Both the position numbers and the translations under genes were made by a program. This document shows, piece after piece, positions 8,213 to 13,639 of a DNA stretch of 13,639 nt (positions are counted from its first letter, which is position 1; every line of letters begins with the position of its first letter). The notes under the pieces are model-generated. The model had not been told where the DNA came from, did not search any database, and saw nothing but the letters and a program-made list of their open reading frames with translations. This DNA comes from JAYEMH01 sp034717985 [NCBI: Candidatus Ratteibacteria bacterium] (GTDB taxonomy: Bacteria > CAZDME01 > JAYEMH01): contig JAYEMH010000025.1 in NCBI GenBank assembly GCA_034717985.1, positions 1 through 13,639 on the forward strand. Reading direction: 5' to 3'.

Positions 8213-9007
8213 TTAAAGGCGGTGGAGTTGAATTTTCCCTAATTTTCTTCCTAAAAATCTTTCGCCGATTTTTCTGAATTTCGGCGGCAAATCGCTTACA
8301 AAGAATCTATCCCGTGGCAGCCCTTTTTCTTTTAGCGGTAATCTTTTCGTTTTTAACACCTCATCCAATTCCTTAGCCACCTCCCGGGCAGAATCAATCA
8401 ATTTAACCTCTCTCCCGATTTCTTTTTGAATTAACGGCTTGAGCAAAGGATAATGAGTACATCCCAAAATCAGGGCATCAATTCCTGTCGCCTTAAGTGC
8501 CGATAAATATCTTTTGACAATAAATTTAGTTTCCGGTTTCTTAACCCAGTCTTCTTCAATCAGGGGAACAAACAACGGACAGGCCCGGGTAAATATTTTT
8601 GCCGAAGGATTATAACGCCGAAGAGCTTTTTCGTAAGCCCTGCTTTGGATGGTGCTTTCCGTCCCGATAACGCCGATTTTTTTATTCCGGGAGAAAAGAA
8701 GAGCCTGCCTTGCTCCCGGCTCAATAACGTTAATTACCGGAATCCTGAATTTTTTCTTGAGATTTAGAAGAACTGCCGAGGCAGTATTGCAGGCAATGAC
8801 AATTACTTTAACATCGTGATTTTTAAGAAAATTGATATTTTTAAGAGCAAATCGAACAATTGTTTCAGGCGATTTGGTGCCGTAAGGAAGGCGGGCAGTA
8901 TCGCCAAAATAAACTATATCTTCATAAGGAAACAAGCGGCGAATTTCACGGAAAACCGTTAATCCGCCAACACCAGAATCGAATATACCAATGGGGCCAT
9001 TCTTCAT
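8213..9007 (-). CDS. murI: Glutamate racemase
   Basis: MurI interconverts L- and D-glutamate to supply D-Glu for peptidoglycan. The 264 residues show IGIFDSGVGGLTV at the N-terminus (Asp10, Ser11), YFGDTARLPYG at 33-43, the catalytic cysteines Cys73 (ACNTASA) and Cys183 (GCTHYPLL), and VIEPGARQA at 94-102. Its ATG overlaps the stop of the GerMN gene by 4 nt (ATGA), and queD follows 12 nt later. A GerMN-domain protein beside murI fits a cell-envelope role for the head of this operon. It is intact with ordinary length. Confidence 0.96.
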   Translation of the reverse strand: MKNGPIGIFDSGVGGLTVFREIRRLFPYEDIVYFGDTARLPYGTKSPETIVRFALKNINFLKNHDVKVIVIACNTASAVLLNLKKKFRIPVINVIEPGARQALLFSRNKKIGVIGTESTIQSRAYEKALRRYNPSAKIFTRACPLFVPLIEEDWVKKPETKFIVKRYLSALKATGIDALILGCTHYPLLKPLIQKEIGREVKLIDSAREVAKELDEVLKTKRLPLKEKGLPRDRFFVSDLPPKFRKIGERFLGRKLGKIQLHRL

Positions 9008-9612
9008 CTTCCTTTAACAATACCTTCACTGAATCCAAGCGGACGGGTTAAATCGATATGGCCGGCTAAAGTTTGCGCTTCTTCCCCGTTAATCAGGATT
9101 TTAACCAGCTTAACTTCAGGAAAATTATCAATTATGGAATTAGTGATAGAATAGATTAAAAGCATTTCGCCGCTGCTACCCCCGGAAGAATATTTGGTAA
9201 TATTCCCGCTAAAGTCAACATAGGCAATGGCTTCGTTAAAATCAATATAAAGCGAACGAAGTTTTGTCTGGGGGGGGAGGGTTCTGGCTAAATCTTTATT
9301 CCGCGGCCCCCGGATTAATTCCTCAACCAGCTCTCTTATTTCTTTTACCTTATTGGGTTGGATGAAAATTTCCCTTTTCTCCCCTACCAATTTCTTCGCC
9401 TGGAGATTGGCAAAATACAGAGTAACTTCTCTGGTCATTTTCTCTCCAAGCTCGATTTTCGGCAGTTGTATTTCTTCTCCGGTAGAAAACCTTTTATAAA
9501 TCCAGAAACTGCCGGCAAACAGAATTAAACCTAAAATAACAATAAAAAAAGGCCAAAAGACATTTACCTTTTTGACCCGCCGGGCTTTTCTTCTTTTCCC
9601 TCTTCTGACCAT
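9004..9612 (-). CDS. Membrane-anchored GerMN-domain protein
   Basis: The 202-residue product has a very basic N-terminus (VRRGKRRKARRVKK), one transmembrane segment at about residues 17-39, and then an extracytoplasmic GerMN domain at about 62-190. The domain ends with the characteristic ILINGEEAQTLAGHIDLTRP stretch. GerMN domains occur in spore germination proteins and in lipoproteins such as LpqB of other bacteria; the molecular role is unclear, perhaps peptidoglycan-linked given murI. I chose the ATG at 9610-9612 because AAGGA lies 7 nt upstream. The longer GTG start at 9645 would read codons from inside the flanking repeat. Family is fairly sure, function is not. Confidence 0.75.
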   Translation of the reverse strand: MVRRGKRRKARRVKKVNVFWPFFIVILGLILFAGSFWIYKRFSTGEEIQLPKIELGEKMTREVTLYFANLQAKKLVGEKREIFIQPNKVKEIRELVEELIRGPRNKDLARTLPPQTKLRSLYIDFNEAIAYVDFSGNITKYSSGGSSGEMLLIYSITNSIIDNFPEVKLVKILINGEEAQTLAGHIDLTRPLGFSEGIVKGR

Positions 9613-9630
9613 TTTAATTTCCTTCTGCAG

Positions 9631-9780
9631 AGAGCACAGAGACACTTAAAAATAAAACGCTTTTTGTTTTTCCCCTTTTCCCTTTATTTTTTTCTTCTTT
9701 TTTCAGCGTCTCTGCTCTTCAGTGTTTCTGTGGTTTGTCCTTTGTTTCTTTTTTCTCTCTGTGGACTCTGTGGTTTATTT
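9631..9780. repeat. ACAGAG-type repeat cluster in the amidase-gerMN spacer
   Basis: AGAGCACAGAGACACT at 9631-9646 is inverted, with a one-base gap, as AGCGTCTCTGCTCT at 9705-9718. Then AGTGTTTCTGTGGTTT (9721-9736) and CTCTGTGGACTCTGTGGTTT (9757-9776) repeat the GTGGTTT word seen at 1-66. The interior 9655-9704 is nearly pure pyrimidine on the plus strand. The two halves could fold into a hairpin on either strand. It fills most of the 199-nt gene-free spacer 9613-9811; I see no convincing promoter there. Confidence 0.6.
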
Positions 9781-9811
9781 CATATCTTTTCATAACTTAT
9801 TTGACACGACC

Positions 9812-11074
9812 CTACCGGGTGAAACCGGCTTTCTTTTCGTAAACCTTTTTATAGCGTAAAATACTGTCCGCCAGAGCTCCAGCAATTTTCTCCCGGTGAG
9901 AAGTTTTACGCAGGCGGTTCTCTTCTACCACATTACTGATAAACCCGATTTCCACTAAAAGAGAAGGCATCTGGGCGCCTTTTAAAACATAAAACGGGCC
10001 GGGCTTTACTCCTCTATTTTCCCCCCTGACGCTTTTGGTCAGCTCCCGCATAAGTATTTCGCCCCATTCGATACTTTCCACCCGAAATTCAGTATACGCC
10101 AAATCCCAGAGGATAGCATGCAGGGTATCGTCTAACTTCTTTCTTGATCTTTTTCTTTCCAGTTCCAATACCGAGTTTTCTATTGCCGCCACCGCCCTGG
10201 CATGATCGTCAACGGCCTCAGAAACATAGAAGGTTTCAAGACCGCTGGCCCGACGGCTAAAAGCGGCGTTGGCGTGAATGCTTAAGAATAAATCCGCCCG
10301 GTTGCGGTTGGCAATTGCCGTCCGCTCATCCAGGGGGATAAATTTATCTTTGGAACGCGTCAAAATCACCCGGATTCCTTTCTTCTTCAATTTTCTCGCC
10401 ACCCGGTTAGCAACATCCAGAACCACATCTTTTTCTTTCAGACCCTTTCGCCCGATGGCGCCCGGATCACGACCGCCGTGCCCCGGGTCAAGAACCACTA
10501 AATCAATGCGATAAGTTCCTGAAGTAGAAGTTTTGCGTTTTTTTCTCAGATACCGGCCGGTTTTATCCCGGTCCTGCTTTTCTAATTGATGCGACGACAA
10601 TTCTACCCCGGTATAATCTTCCTCTTCTCCAATGATTACTTTGTCCTTTGTTGTTATTTCTAATCGGCGTTTCGGAATATCCCAGTTTATTCTATAATCT
10701 AAAACTTCCGGGAGCAAATCGGTTAAGAACTGCATCGGGATAATTATACCGCCGTTTAAAAGCCGGGGCGGATAAGTTAGATACCTGATTTCTTCATTAA
10801 CAATAAGGCGGGGATTATTAACCAGGAGTGAAATTTTTCCCCTTTTGGTTTTGAATACGACCCGCTGGGTAACCGCATCCCAGCTGACGGGAATATTCAG
10901 AAGGTCTCTTATCTCGGCTAAAGAGACATAATCTTTGTCTTCCAAATTATAAACAAAGAGACCGTCGGCATATTTCTTCCCGTCAAGGAAGGTAGAAATC
11001 TTTTCTGCCCGGGCATTATTTACGCAAATACAGGAAACTAATAATAGCACTAAAATTGCCGCTAATTTTTTCAT
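9812..11074 (-). CDS. Exported N-acetylmuramoyl-L-alanine amidase (Amidase_3)
   Basis: This zinc amidase cleaves the amide bond between muramic acid and the peptide stem, in daughter-cell separation or wall turnover. From the ATG at 11072-11074 (AAGG 5 nt upstream) the product has 420 residues. It has a signal peptide, MKK then a hydrophobic core to about residue 15, with a possible signal peptidase I site after ARA at 23. A copper-amine-oxidase-like N-domain spans about 25-145, a charged linker about 150-186, and Amidase_3 about 190-410. Zinc ligands His199 (LDPGHGG), Glu214 and His267 (SIHANA), and catalytic Glu375 (LVEIGFISN) are present. LVSC at 12-15 also fits a lipobox, so it may be a lipoprotein. 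It appears to have its own promoter. Confidence 0.9.
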   Translation of the reverse strand: MKKLAAILVLLLVSCICVNNARAEKISTFLDGKKYADGLFVYNLEDKDYVSLAEIRDLLNIPVSWDAVTQRVVFKTKRGKISLLVNNPRLIVNEEIRYLTYPPRLLNGGIIIPMQFLTDLLPEVLDYRINWDIPKRRLEITTKDKVIIGEEEDYTGVELSSHQLEKQDRDKTGRYLRKKRKTSTSGTYRIDLVVLDPGHGGRDPGAIGRKGLKEKDVVLDVANRVARKLKKKGIRVILTRSKDKFIPLDERTAIANRNRADLFLSIHANAAFSRRASGLETFYVSEAVDDHARAVAAIENSVLELERKRSRKKLDDTLHAILWDLAYTEFRVESIEWGEILMRELTKSVRGENRGVKPGPFYVLKGAQMPSLLVEIGFISNVVEENRLRKTSHREKIAGALADSILRYKKVYEKKAGFTR

Positions 11075-11117
11075 CATAGCCTTATTTATACCAGAAGTTC
11101 GCCCGAAAAGCAACAAA

Positions 11118-11146
11118 ATTATACTTATTCAAAAAATGAGGTTTAA
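11118..11146 (-). promoter_or_regulatory. Candidate promoter of the amidase gene
   Basis: On the minus strand TTAAAC (11141-11146) and a perfect TATAAT (11118-11123) are 17 nt apart. The -10 lies about 44 nt before the amidase ATG. The -35 is weak (3 of 6) and falls inside the preceding gene's terminator hairpin. A second box, extended TGG-TATAAA, is closer to the ATG but would leave almost no leader. Confidence 0.5.
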
Positions 11147-11151
11147 CCTCA
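11131..11151 (-). terminator. Short intrinsic terminator of the nuclease gene
   Basis: On the minus strand TGAGGT-TAA-ACCTCA forms a 6-bp stem with a 3-nt loop and runs into TTTTTT (11136 down to 11131). The TGA stop codon of the nuclease gene is the first three bases of the stem. The stem is short, so termination may be partial. Confidence 0.5.
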
Positions 11152-11904
11152 ACCAGCCACATCATTCACAGCATTTCGATAACTGCAGAAATCGCAATCC
11201 TTGCCGGTGAACGGAATTTGGTCGTTCTTAAGACAAGCATGAATATCTTTAATTGTGCCTTCAACCCAGTTGTCATTGCCTTCATAAGCAATCAAGGTCA
11301 TGTCAAATTCAAGCTTTCCGTCAAAGGCCTCTAAGTTAGTTTTTCCGTTACAATAAACAAAATATCCGGTATTTGACACTTTATAGTCATTTCGCCGCAA
11401 CAGCCATTGATAAATTTCCATCTGCCGCTTATAGCTATCCTGCCAATCCTTATTAAGCGCAACTATTTCTTCGTTTTTGCTGGTAGACTTATAATCTACT
11501 ACGATATATTCGCCGGCCGGATTTTGCCATAAGTCATCTATGGCACCGTGCACAAGCAAATTAGTCGATTCATGCAAGAACTGCACTCCTTTAAAGTTAT
11601 TCCGCCACTCATCAAGTTGCTTATGTGCTGCAGGCACAGCAGTTACGCCATATTTTTTCATCAATGGATGTGCCTGGCCATTCTTTCGTAAAAGATCAAA
11701 CTCCTTTTTAAGCAAAGTATCCACTGCAATGTTCAATGTATATGGGTAACTTAGAGGTCGCCCTACACCAAGCCTTCTATCCAAATAAAAACACCTCGGA
11801 CATTGCAAAAAAAGCTCTATTTTTGAACGACTTAATTTGAACGGAGGGGAACTACCAGGCTTATATACATTATTCAATCTTCTCGGACTATAATATTCAG
11901 ACAT
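11149..11904 (-). CDS. PD-(D/E)XK nuclease, Cas4/RecB-like
   Basis: The 251-residue product looks like a PD-(D/E)XK-superfamily exonuclease related to Cas4 and the AddB/RecB nuclease domain. Visible are SRSKIELFLQCPRCFYLDRR at about 25-44, GAIDDLW with Asp123, VVDYKS with Asp137 and Lys139 (the D...DxK core), and the family Q motif QMEIYQWLL from Gln161. Four cysteines form two CxxC pairs, Cys35/Cys38 and Cys237/Cys240, which could hold an iron-sulfur cluster. I chose the ATG at 11902-11904 because GGGGGGAG lies 7 nt upstream; a TTG at 11931 would add nine residues. The partial XRE ORF overlaps its start. It probably processes or degrades DNA ends; target and pathway are unknown, and no cas genes are nearby. 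Confidence 0.75.
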   Translation of the reverse strand: MSEYYSPRRLNNVYKPGSSPPFKLSRSKIELFLQCPRCFYLDRRLGVGRPLSYPYTLNIAVDTLLKKEFDLLRKNGQAHPLMKKYGVTAVPAAHKQLDEWRNNFKGVQFLHESTNLLVHGAIDDLWQNPAGEYIVVDYKSTSKNEEIVALNKDWQDSYKRQMEIYQWLLRRNDYKVSNTGYFVYCNGKTNLEAFDGKLEFDMTLIAYEGNDNWVEGTIKDIHACLKNDQIPFTGKDCDFCSYRNAVNDVAG

Positions 11905-12137
11905 TTTATTTCTCCCCCCAAACTTTTGCAATTCGGTCTTTGATTTTTGAAAGCGATTTTTGTAAGTGTATCAAGTGTGGGATTTTTGTTTAGGCCGGAT
12001 TCTATTTTGATAAGTGCGCTATATGTAATTCCTGCTTTTTGAGCAAGCTGTTCTAATGAAGTGTGTCCCTCGCCTAAACATTCGAAAAATCTCTTCGATA
12101 TTTTTTGAAGAGGCTTCGGGATAGTTTTGCTTCGCAA
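11874..12137 (-). pseudogene. XRE-family HTH regulator, probably degraded
   Basis: An 87-codon minus-strand frame contains a good lambda-repressor-type HTH: SLEQLAQKAGITYSALIKIE at about residues 27-46, then SGLNKNPTLDTLTKIA. After that the expected last helix is missing, and the frame continues as basic, unrelated residues into the first codons of the nuclease gene. The +1 frame there reads LSKIKDRIAKVWGEK then stops just before the nuclease ATG, so a one-base indel is plausible. The only start is a TTG inside a perfect hairpin (12123-12141), with no ribosome binding site, and the region before the HTH matches XRE helix 1 poorly. I judge it a remnant of a regulator once paired with the nuclease; a functional short protein is possible. 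Confidence 0.55.
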
Positions 12138-12458
12138 AACTTATGGTGGACCCGGTCACAACCAATTCGAACTACGGCTGAAATCCAAGCCCATATCAAA
12201 GTCCTACCTGCAAAGTACCCTCATTTATACCAGAAACTAGCCCAAAAAGCAACTGAATTGCATTTATTAGGTATGTCTTATAATCAAATCGGGAAGGCCT
12301 TAGGAATTGACCATAAAACAGCCATCAAGGCTATCCGGTCATGTTCTATTTATTATTCACCCTACGCAATCTACTCTACCCAAAACCCAAATACATCTGG
12401 GCCCAAGTCCACATTTTACATGAAACTGAAAAGGCTATCCTTGTTTACAACGGCATGA
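12105..12458 (+). pseudogene. Plus-strand HTH fragment, possibly transposase/recombinase remnant
   Basis: The frame is open from a TTG but lacks an ATG and any ribosome binding site. The first 20 codons are antisense to the XRE ORF. Only about residues 24-77 look protein-like: AEIQAHIKVLP, YPHLYQKLAQKATELHLLG, then the HTH MSYNQIGKALGIDHKTAIKAI, resembling helix-turn-helix domains of transposases and resolvases. The remainder is Ser/Tyr/Pro-rich with no family character, so the gene is probably broken. It is the only plus-strand coding signal in the window apart from the small ORF overlapping its end. I do not recognise a specific family. Confidence 0.4.
12123..12141. repeat. Perfect 8-bp hairpin at the XRE 5' end
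   Basis: AGTTTTGC (12123-12130), TTC loop, GCAAAACT (12134-12141). The word AGTTTTGCTTC recurs exactly at 13580-13590 in the right-edge hairpin. The hairpin interrupts the expected N-terminus of the XRE frame and may mark a junction of an inserted segment. Confidence 0.7.
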
Positions 12459-12547
12459 AAATCTGGATTCCAAAGTCACAAATATATAGGATAAGGCTAA
12501 GAAATAATGTTTTTGAGGTTTATGTTAGGAAAAGAATAGTGGGATAA
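12341..12547 (+). CDS. Small hypothetical protein, beta-rich
   Basis: A 68-codon frame overlaps the end of the HTH fragment in another frame. From about residue 19 it reads as a compact alternating hydrophobic/polar domain: WAQVHILHETEKAILVYNGM, KIWIPKSQIYRIR, then NNVFEVYVRKRIVG at the C-terminus. This resembles small proteins I associate loosely with phages and mobile elements (a HETEKAI...W(V/I)PKSQI pattern), but I cannot name a family. The first 18 residues look like non-native leader, so the original start may be lost. It ends just before REP-like words and converges tail-to-tail on the FRG gene. It may be a real gene or a fragment. Confidence 0.4.
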   Translation: MFYLLFTLRNLLYPKPKYIWAQVHILHETEKAILVYNGMKIWIPKSQIYRIRLRNNVFEVYVRKRIVG

Positions 12548-12549
12548 AT

Positions 12550-12600
12550 AAGTATCGTGTCCCCCGAATTAGAATTTGAATGCATCACCGTCCCCTAAGA
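12550..12600. repeat. REP-like GGGGAC words between convergent genes
   Basis: The plus strand reads CGTGTCCCCCGAATTAG, then after 14 nt CACCGTCCCCTAAG. On the minus strand these are paired GGGGAC words, one followed by GGTGATGC and the other by ACGATACTTA. The element fills the spacer between the small plus-strand ORF and the FRG gene, the usual place for REP sequences mobilised by RAYT (Y1) transposases. No RAYT gene is in the window. Confidence 0.45.
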
Positions 12601-12601
12601 T

Positions 12602-13423
12602 TTACTCCAGACATTTGTATAAACGCTCTATTTTTTCTCGCAAGGTTGCAAGTATCAGGTCTTTTTTATCGGGATATAAAGATTCTTTATCTATTTCTTT
12701 TTCCTTTAAATATTTAAGCGCTTCTTCTCTCTCAGAAACCGGTAAATGGCAACAGGCGATAAACTTTTCCTTATTCTCACCACCTGACTTTGAAGTATTA
12801 AACTTAAAAATATCTTGATGATCCCCACATTCATCTGCTGAAATTTCAACCTCAAGACCTTCCTCATCATGAGAATATATATAAACACATTCTTGCGCAC
12901 GTTGTCGAGGCAGTACAGATTTTGGTTCTTCCACCCAGACTATACGAGGATCTCGAGATGGACATTTTCCCCACGCATCATTATCAATGAGAAATATAGC
13001 CACTTCTTTCGATGCTTCACACATACCCTCAAAAGCAAAATATACTGCTTTAAAAGGATTGCACGTCCAGTCTAATAATGGTGTAGGTAATCTTAAATGT
13101 TGTAGTATTCCCATGACAACATTTTGATCTTTTTTACTATTTCGATTTACCTGACGTTCAATAAGCGACTCAATCTCTTTTCCACACTCAGCAAAAATAG
13201 TGCCTGTTAGCCAATCAATAAATCTTGGATGGCGACCTTTAAGTGTGCTTTTTATATATTCTGATTCTCGATACAAACTCGGGATCAATTTCCAGTTCTC
13301 CCAACTATTCCCTTGACCACGAAAAAGAGGCGTTTTTAACACCTTTGTAATTTCTGGAATTATGCAACAAATTTCTCGCCATGTTTTAATTGCAGAAAAC
13401 TGTTCCATAATATCTGCTGTCAT
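12602..13423 (-). CDS. FRG-domain protein
   Basis: The 273-residue product carries the FRG domain, named for its conserved Phe-Arg-Gly: LFRGQGNSWENWKLIPSLYR at about residues 33-52, then the second core block LPTPLLDWTCNPFKAVYFAF at about 112-131. FRG domains are widespread in bacteria and phages and recur in defence islands, but their biochemical role is not established. The C-terminal third is Glu/Lys-rich with no motif I recognise; no membrane segment or signal peptide is visible. I chose the ATG at 13421-13423, with GGAGA 7 nt upstream. A GTG at 13468 would add 15 residues read from a repeat. The gene looks AT-richer than the housekeeping genes, suggesting recent acquisition. It is flanked by REP-like words on both sides and by large hairpins upstream. 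Confidence 0.85.
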   Translation of the reverse strand: MTADIMEQFSAIKTWREICCIIPEITKVLKTPLFRGQGNSWENWKLIPSLYRESEYIKSTLKGRHPRFIDWLTGTIFAECGKEIESLIERQVNRNSKKDQNVVMGILQHLRLPTPLLDWTCNPFKAVYFAFEGMCEASKEVAIFLIDNDAWGKCPSRDPRIVWVEEPKSVLPRQRAQECVYIYSHDEEGLEVEISADECGDHQDIFKFNTSKSGGENKEKFIACCHLPVSEREEALKYLKEKEIDKESLYPDKKDLILATLREKIERLYKCLE

Positions 13424-13440
13424 CCGTCTATCTCCAGTAT

Positions 13441-13493
13441 AAAAAGGGACGATTTTATTTTTCACCACGGGTTATTAAGATCGTCCCCTTTTT
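13441..13493. repeat. Inverted repeat upstream of the FRG gene
   Basis: AAAAAGGGACGAT (13441-13453) and ATCGTCCCCTTTTT (13480-13493) are inverted copies with one extra C and a 26-nt spacer. It lies just before the FRG gene's ribosome binding site, so on the minus-strand mRNA a stem would form in the 5' leader. The GGGGACGAT word matches the REP-like words at 12550-12600. Confidence 0.65.
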
Positions 13494-13521
13494 ATTATAA
13501 ATTTCTTACACATAATGCGGA

Positions 13522-13593
13522 GCTAAGCGAACTTCGTATAATGAGGGTGATAACGGAGTTATCAGCCCGGGTTATGCGAAGTTTTGCTTCAGC
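13522..13593. repeat. 72-nt imperfect hairpin with one-sided bulges
   Basis: Base pairing in order: GCT (13522-13524) with AGC (13591-13593); AAGCGAA (13525-13531) with TTTTGCTT region; CTTCGTATAA (13532-13541) with TTATGCGAAG (13572-13581), one T-G wobble; an internal loop TGA/GGG; GGG (13545-13547) with CCC (13566-13568); TGATAAC (13548-13554) with GTTATCA (13558-13564) around a GGA loop. The single unpaired bases (G13565, one extra T near 13582-13585, C13590) all lie on the right arm. The architecture recalls folded recombination sites. There is no coding signal in 13424-13639. Confidence 0.75.
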
Positions 13594-13598
13594 GATTT

Positions 13599-13628
13599 GT
13601 TGGGCGGCGCAGCGCCGAGATGCCCAAC
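13599..13628. repeat. GTTGGGC/GCCCAAC palindrome with inner GC-rich hairpin
   Basis: GTTGGGC (13599-13605) and GCCCAAC (13622-13628) are perfect inverted 7-mers. Between them GGCG-CAG-CGCC forms a nested hairpin, with GAGAT unpaired on the right side. The 7-mers fit the integron attC core patterns GTTRRRY and RYYYAAC, but here GTTRRRY comes first, the reverse of a complete attC site. Confidence 0.7.
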
Positions 13629-13639
13629 TAATTCTAAAC

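Noticed and set aside
13424-13468. Longer FRG protein from a GTG start
   Set aside because: The added 15 codons are read from the GGGAC inverted repeat, and no ribosome binding site precedes the GTG, while the ATG at 13423 has GGAGA at 7 nt.
13530-13543. 14-base match to the left half of loxP
   Set aside because: The right half lies about 30 nt away and differs, so no 34-bp lox site exists. The match is better explained by the hairpin arm and a general Xer/Cre-like half-site resemblance.
13522-13628. A complete integron attC site
   Set aside because: The two core 7-mers are in the wrong order and do not flank the large hairpin; no integrase gene is present. I report the resemblance, not an identification.

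Overview
The window reads as bacterial chromosome from an uncultured, unplaced lineage. Nearly every housekeeping gene lies on the minus strand, so transcription runs from high to low coordinates. The L27 protein begins directly with MAHKKG, with no Firmicutes-type cleavable leader and no ysxB/prp gene beside it, which argues against a Firmicute. The cell makes peptidoglycan (murI, an Amidase_3 enzyme) and queuosine precursor. I cannot name a phylum from sequence alone.

Region A (1-5226) is a compact ribosome/GTPase/proline/NAD block, in transcription order rplU, rpmA, obgE, proB, proA, nadD, rsfS. Spacers range from a 1-nt overlap to about 18 nt, except the 162-nt nadD-rsfS gap (410-571), which holds a four-armed palindromic repeat. 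A promoter-like TTGACA-17-TAGGCT with an extended -10 sits upstream of rplU. rsfS runs open off the left edge and its tail is read from a dispersed purine-rich repeat.

Region B (5272-9612) is a second tight operon: a GerMN-domain membrane protein, murI (glutamate racemase), queD, queC, queE (preQ0 synthesis), and dinB (Pol IV), which abuts queE as TAAATG. It couples cell-wall precursor supply, a tRNA-modification pathway and a translesion polymerase. folE and queF are not in the window.

Region C (9613-11151) has a 199-nt spacer rich in ACAGAG-type repeats, then an exported N-acetylmuramoyl-L-alanine amidase with a copper-amine-oxidase-like N-domain. The amidase has its own candidate promoter, which overlaps the terminator of the gene before it.

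Region D (11149-13639) is accessory. It holds a Cas4/RecB-like PD-(D/E)XK nuclease gene with a strong ribosome binding site, an apparently decayed XRE repressor ORF overlapping it, a plus-strand HTH fragment and a small beta-rich ORF, REP-like GGGGAC words, and an AT-richer gene for an FRG-domain protein. At the right edge are two striking hairpins. One is a 72-nt imperfect stem whose single-base bulges all lie on one arm. The other is a palindrome built from GTTGGGC/GCCCAAC, which fit the integron attC core consensus but in reversed order. The best candidate for something new here is a mobile or hairpin-flanked unit carrying the FRG gene beside a degraded regulator-nuclease pair; this is inference.
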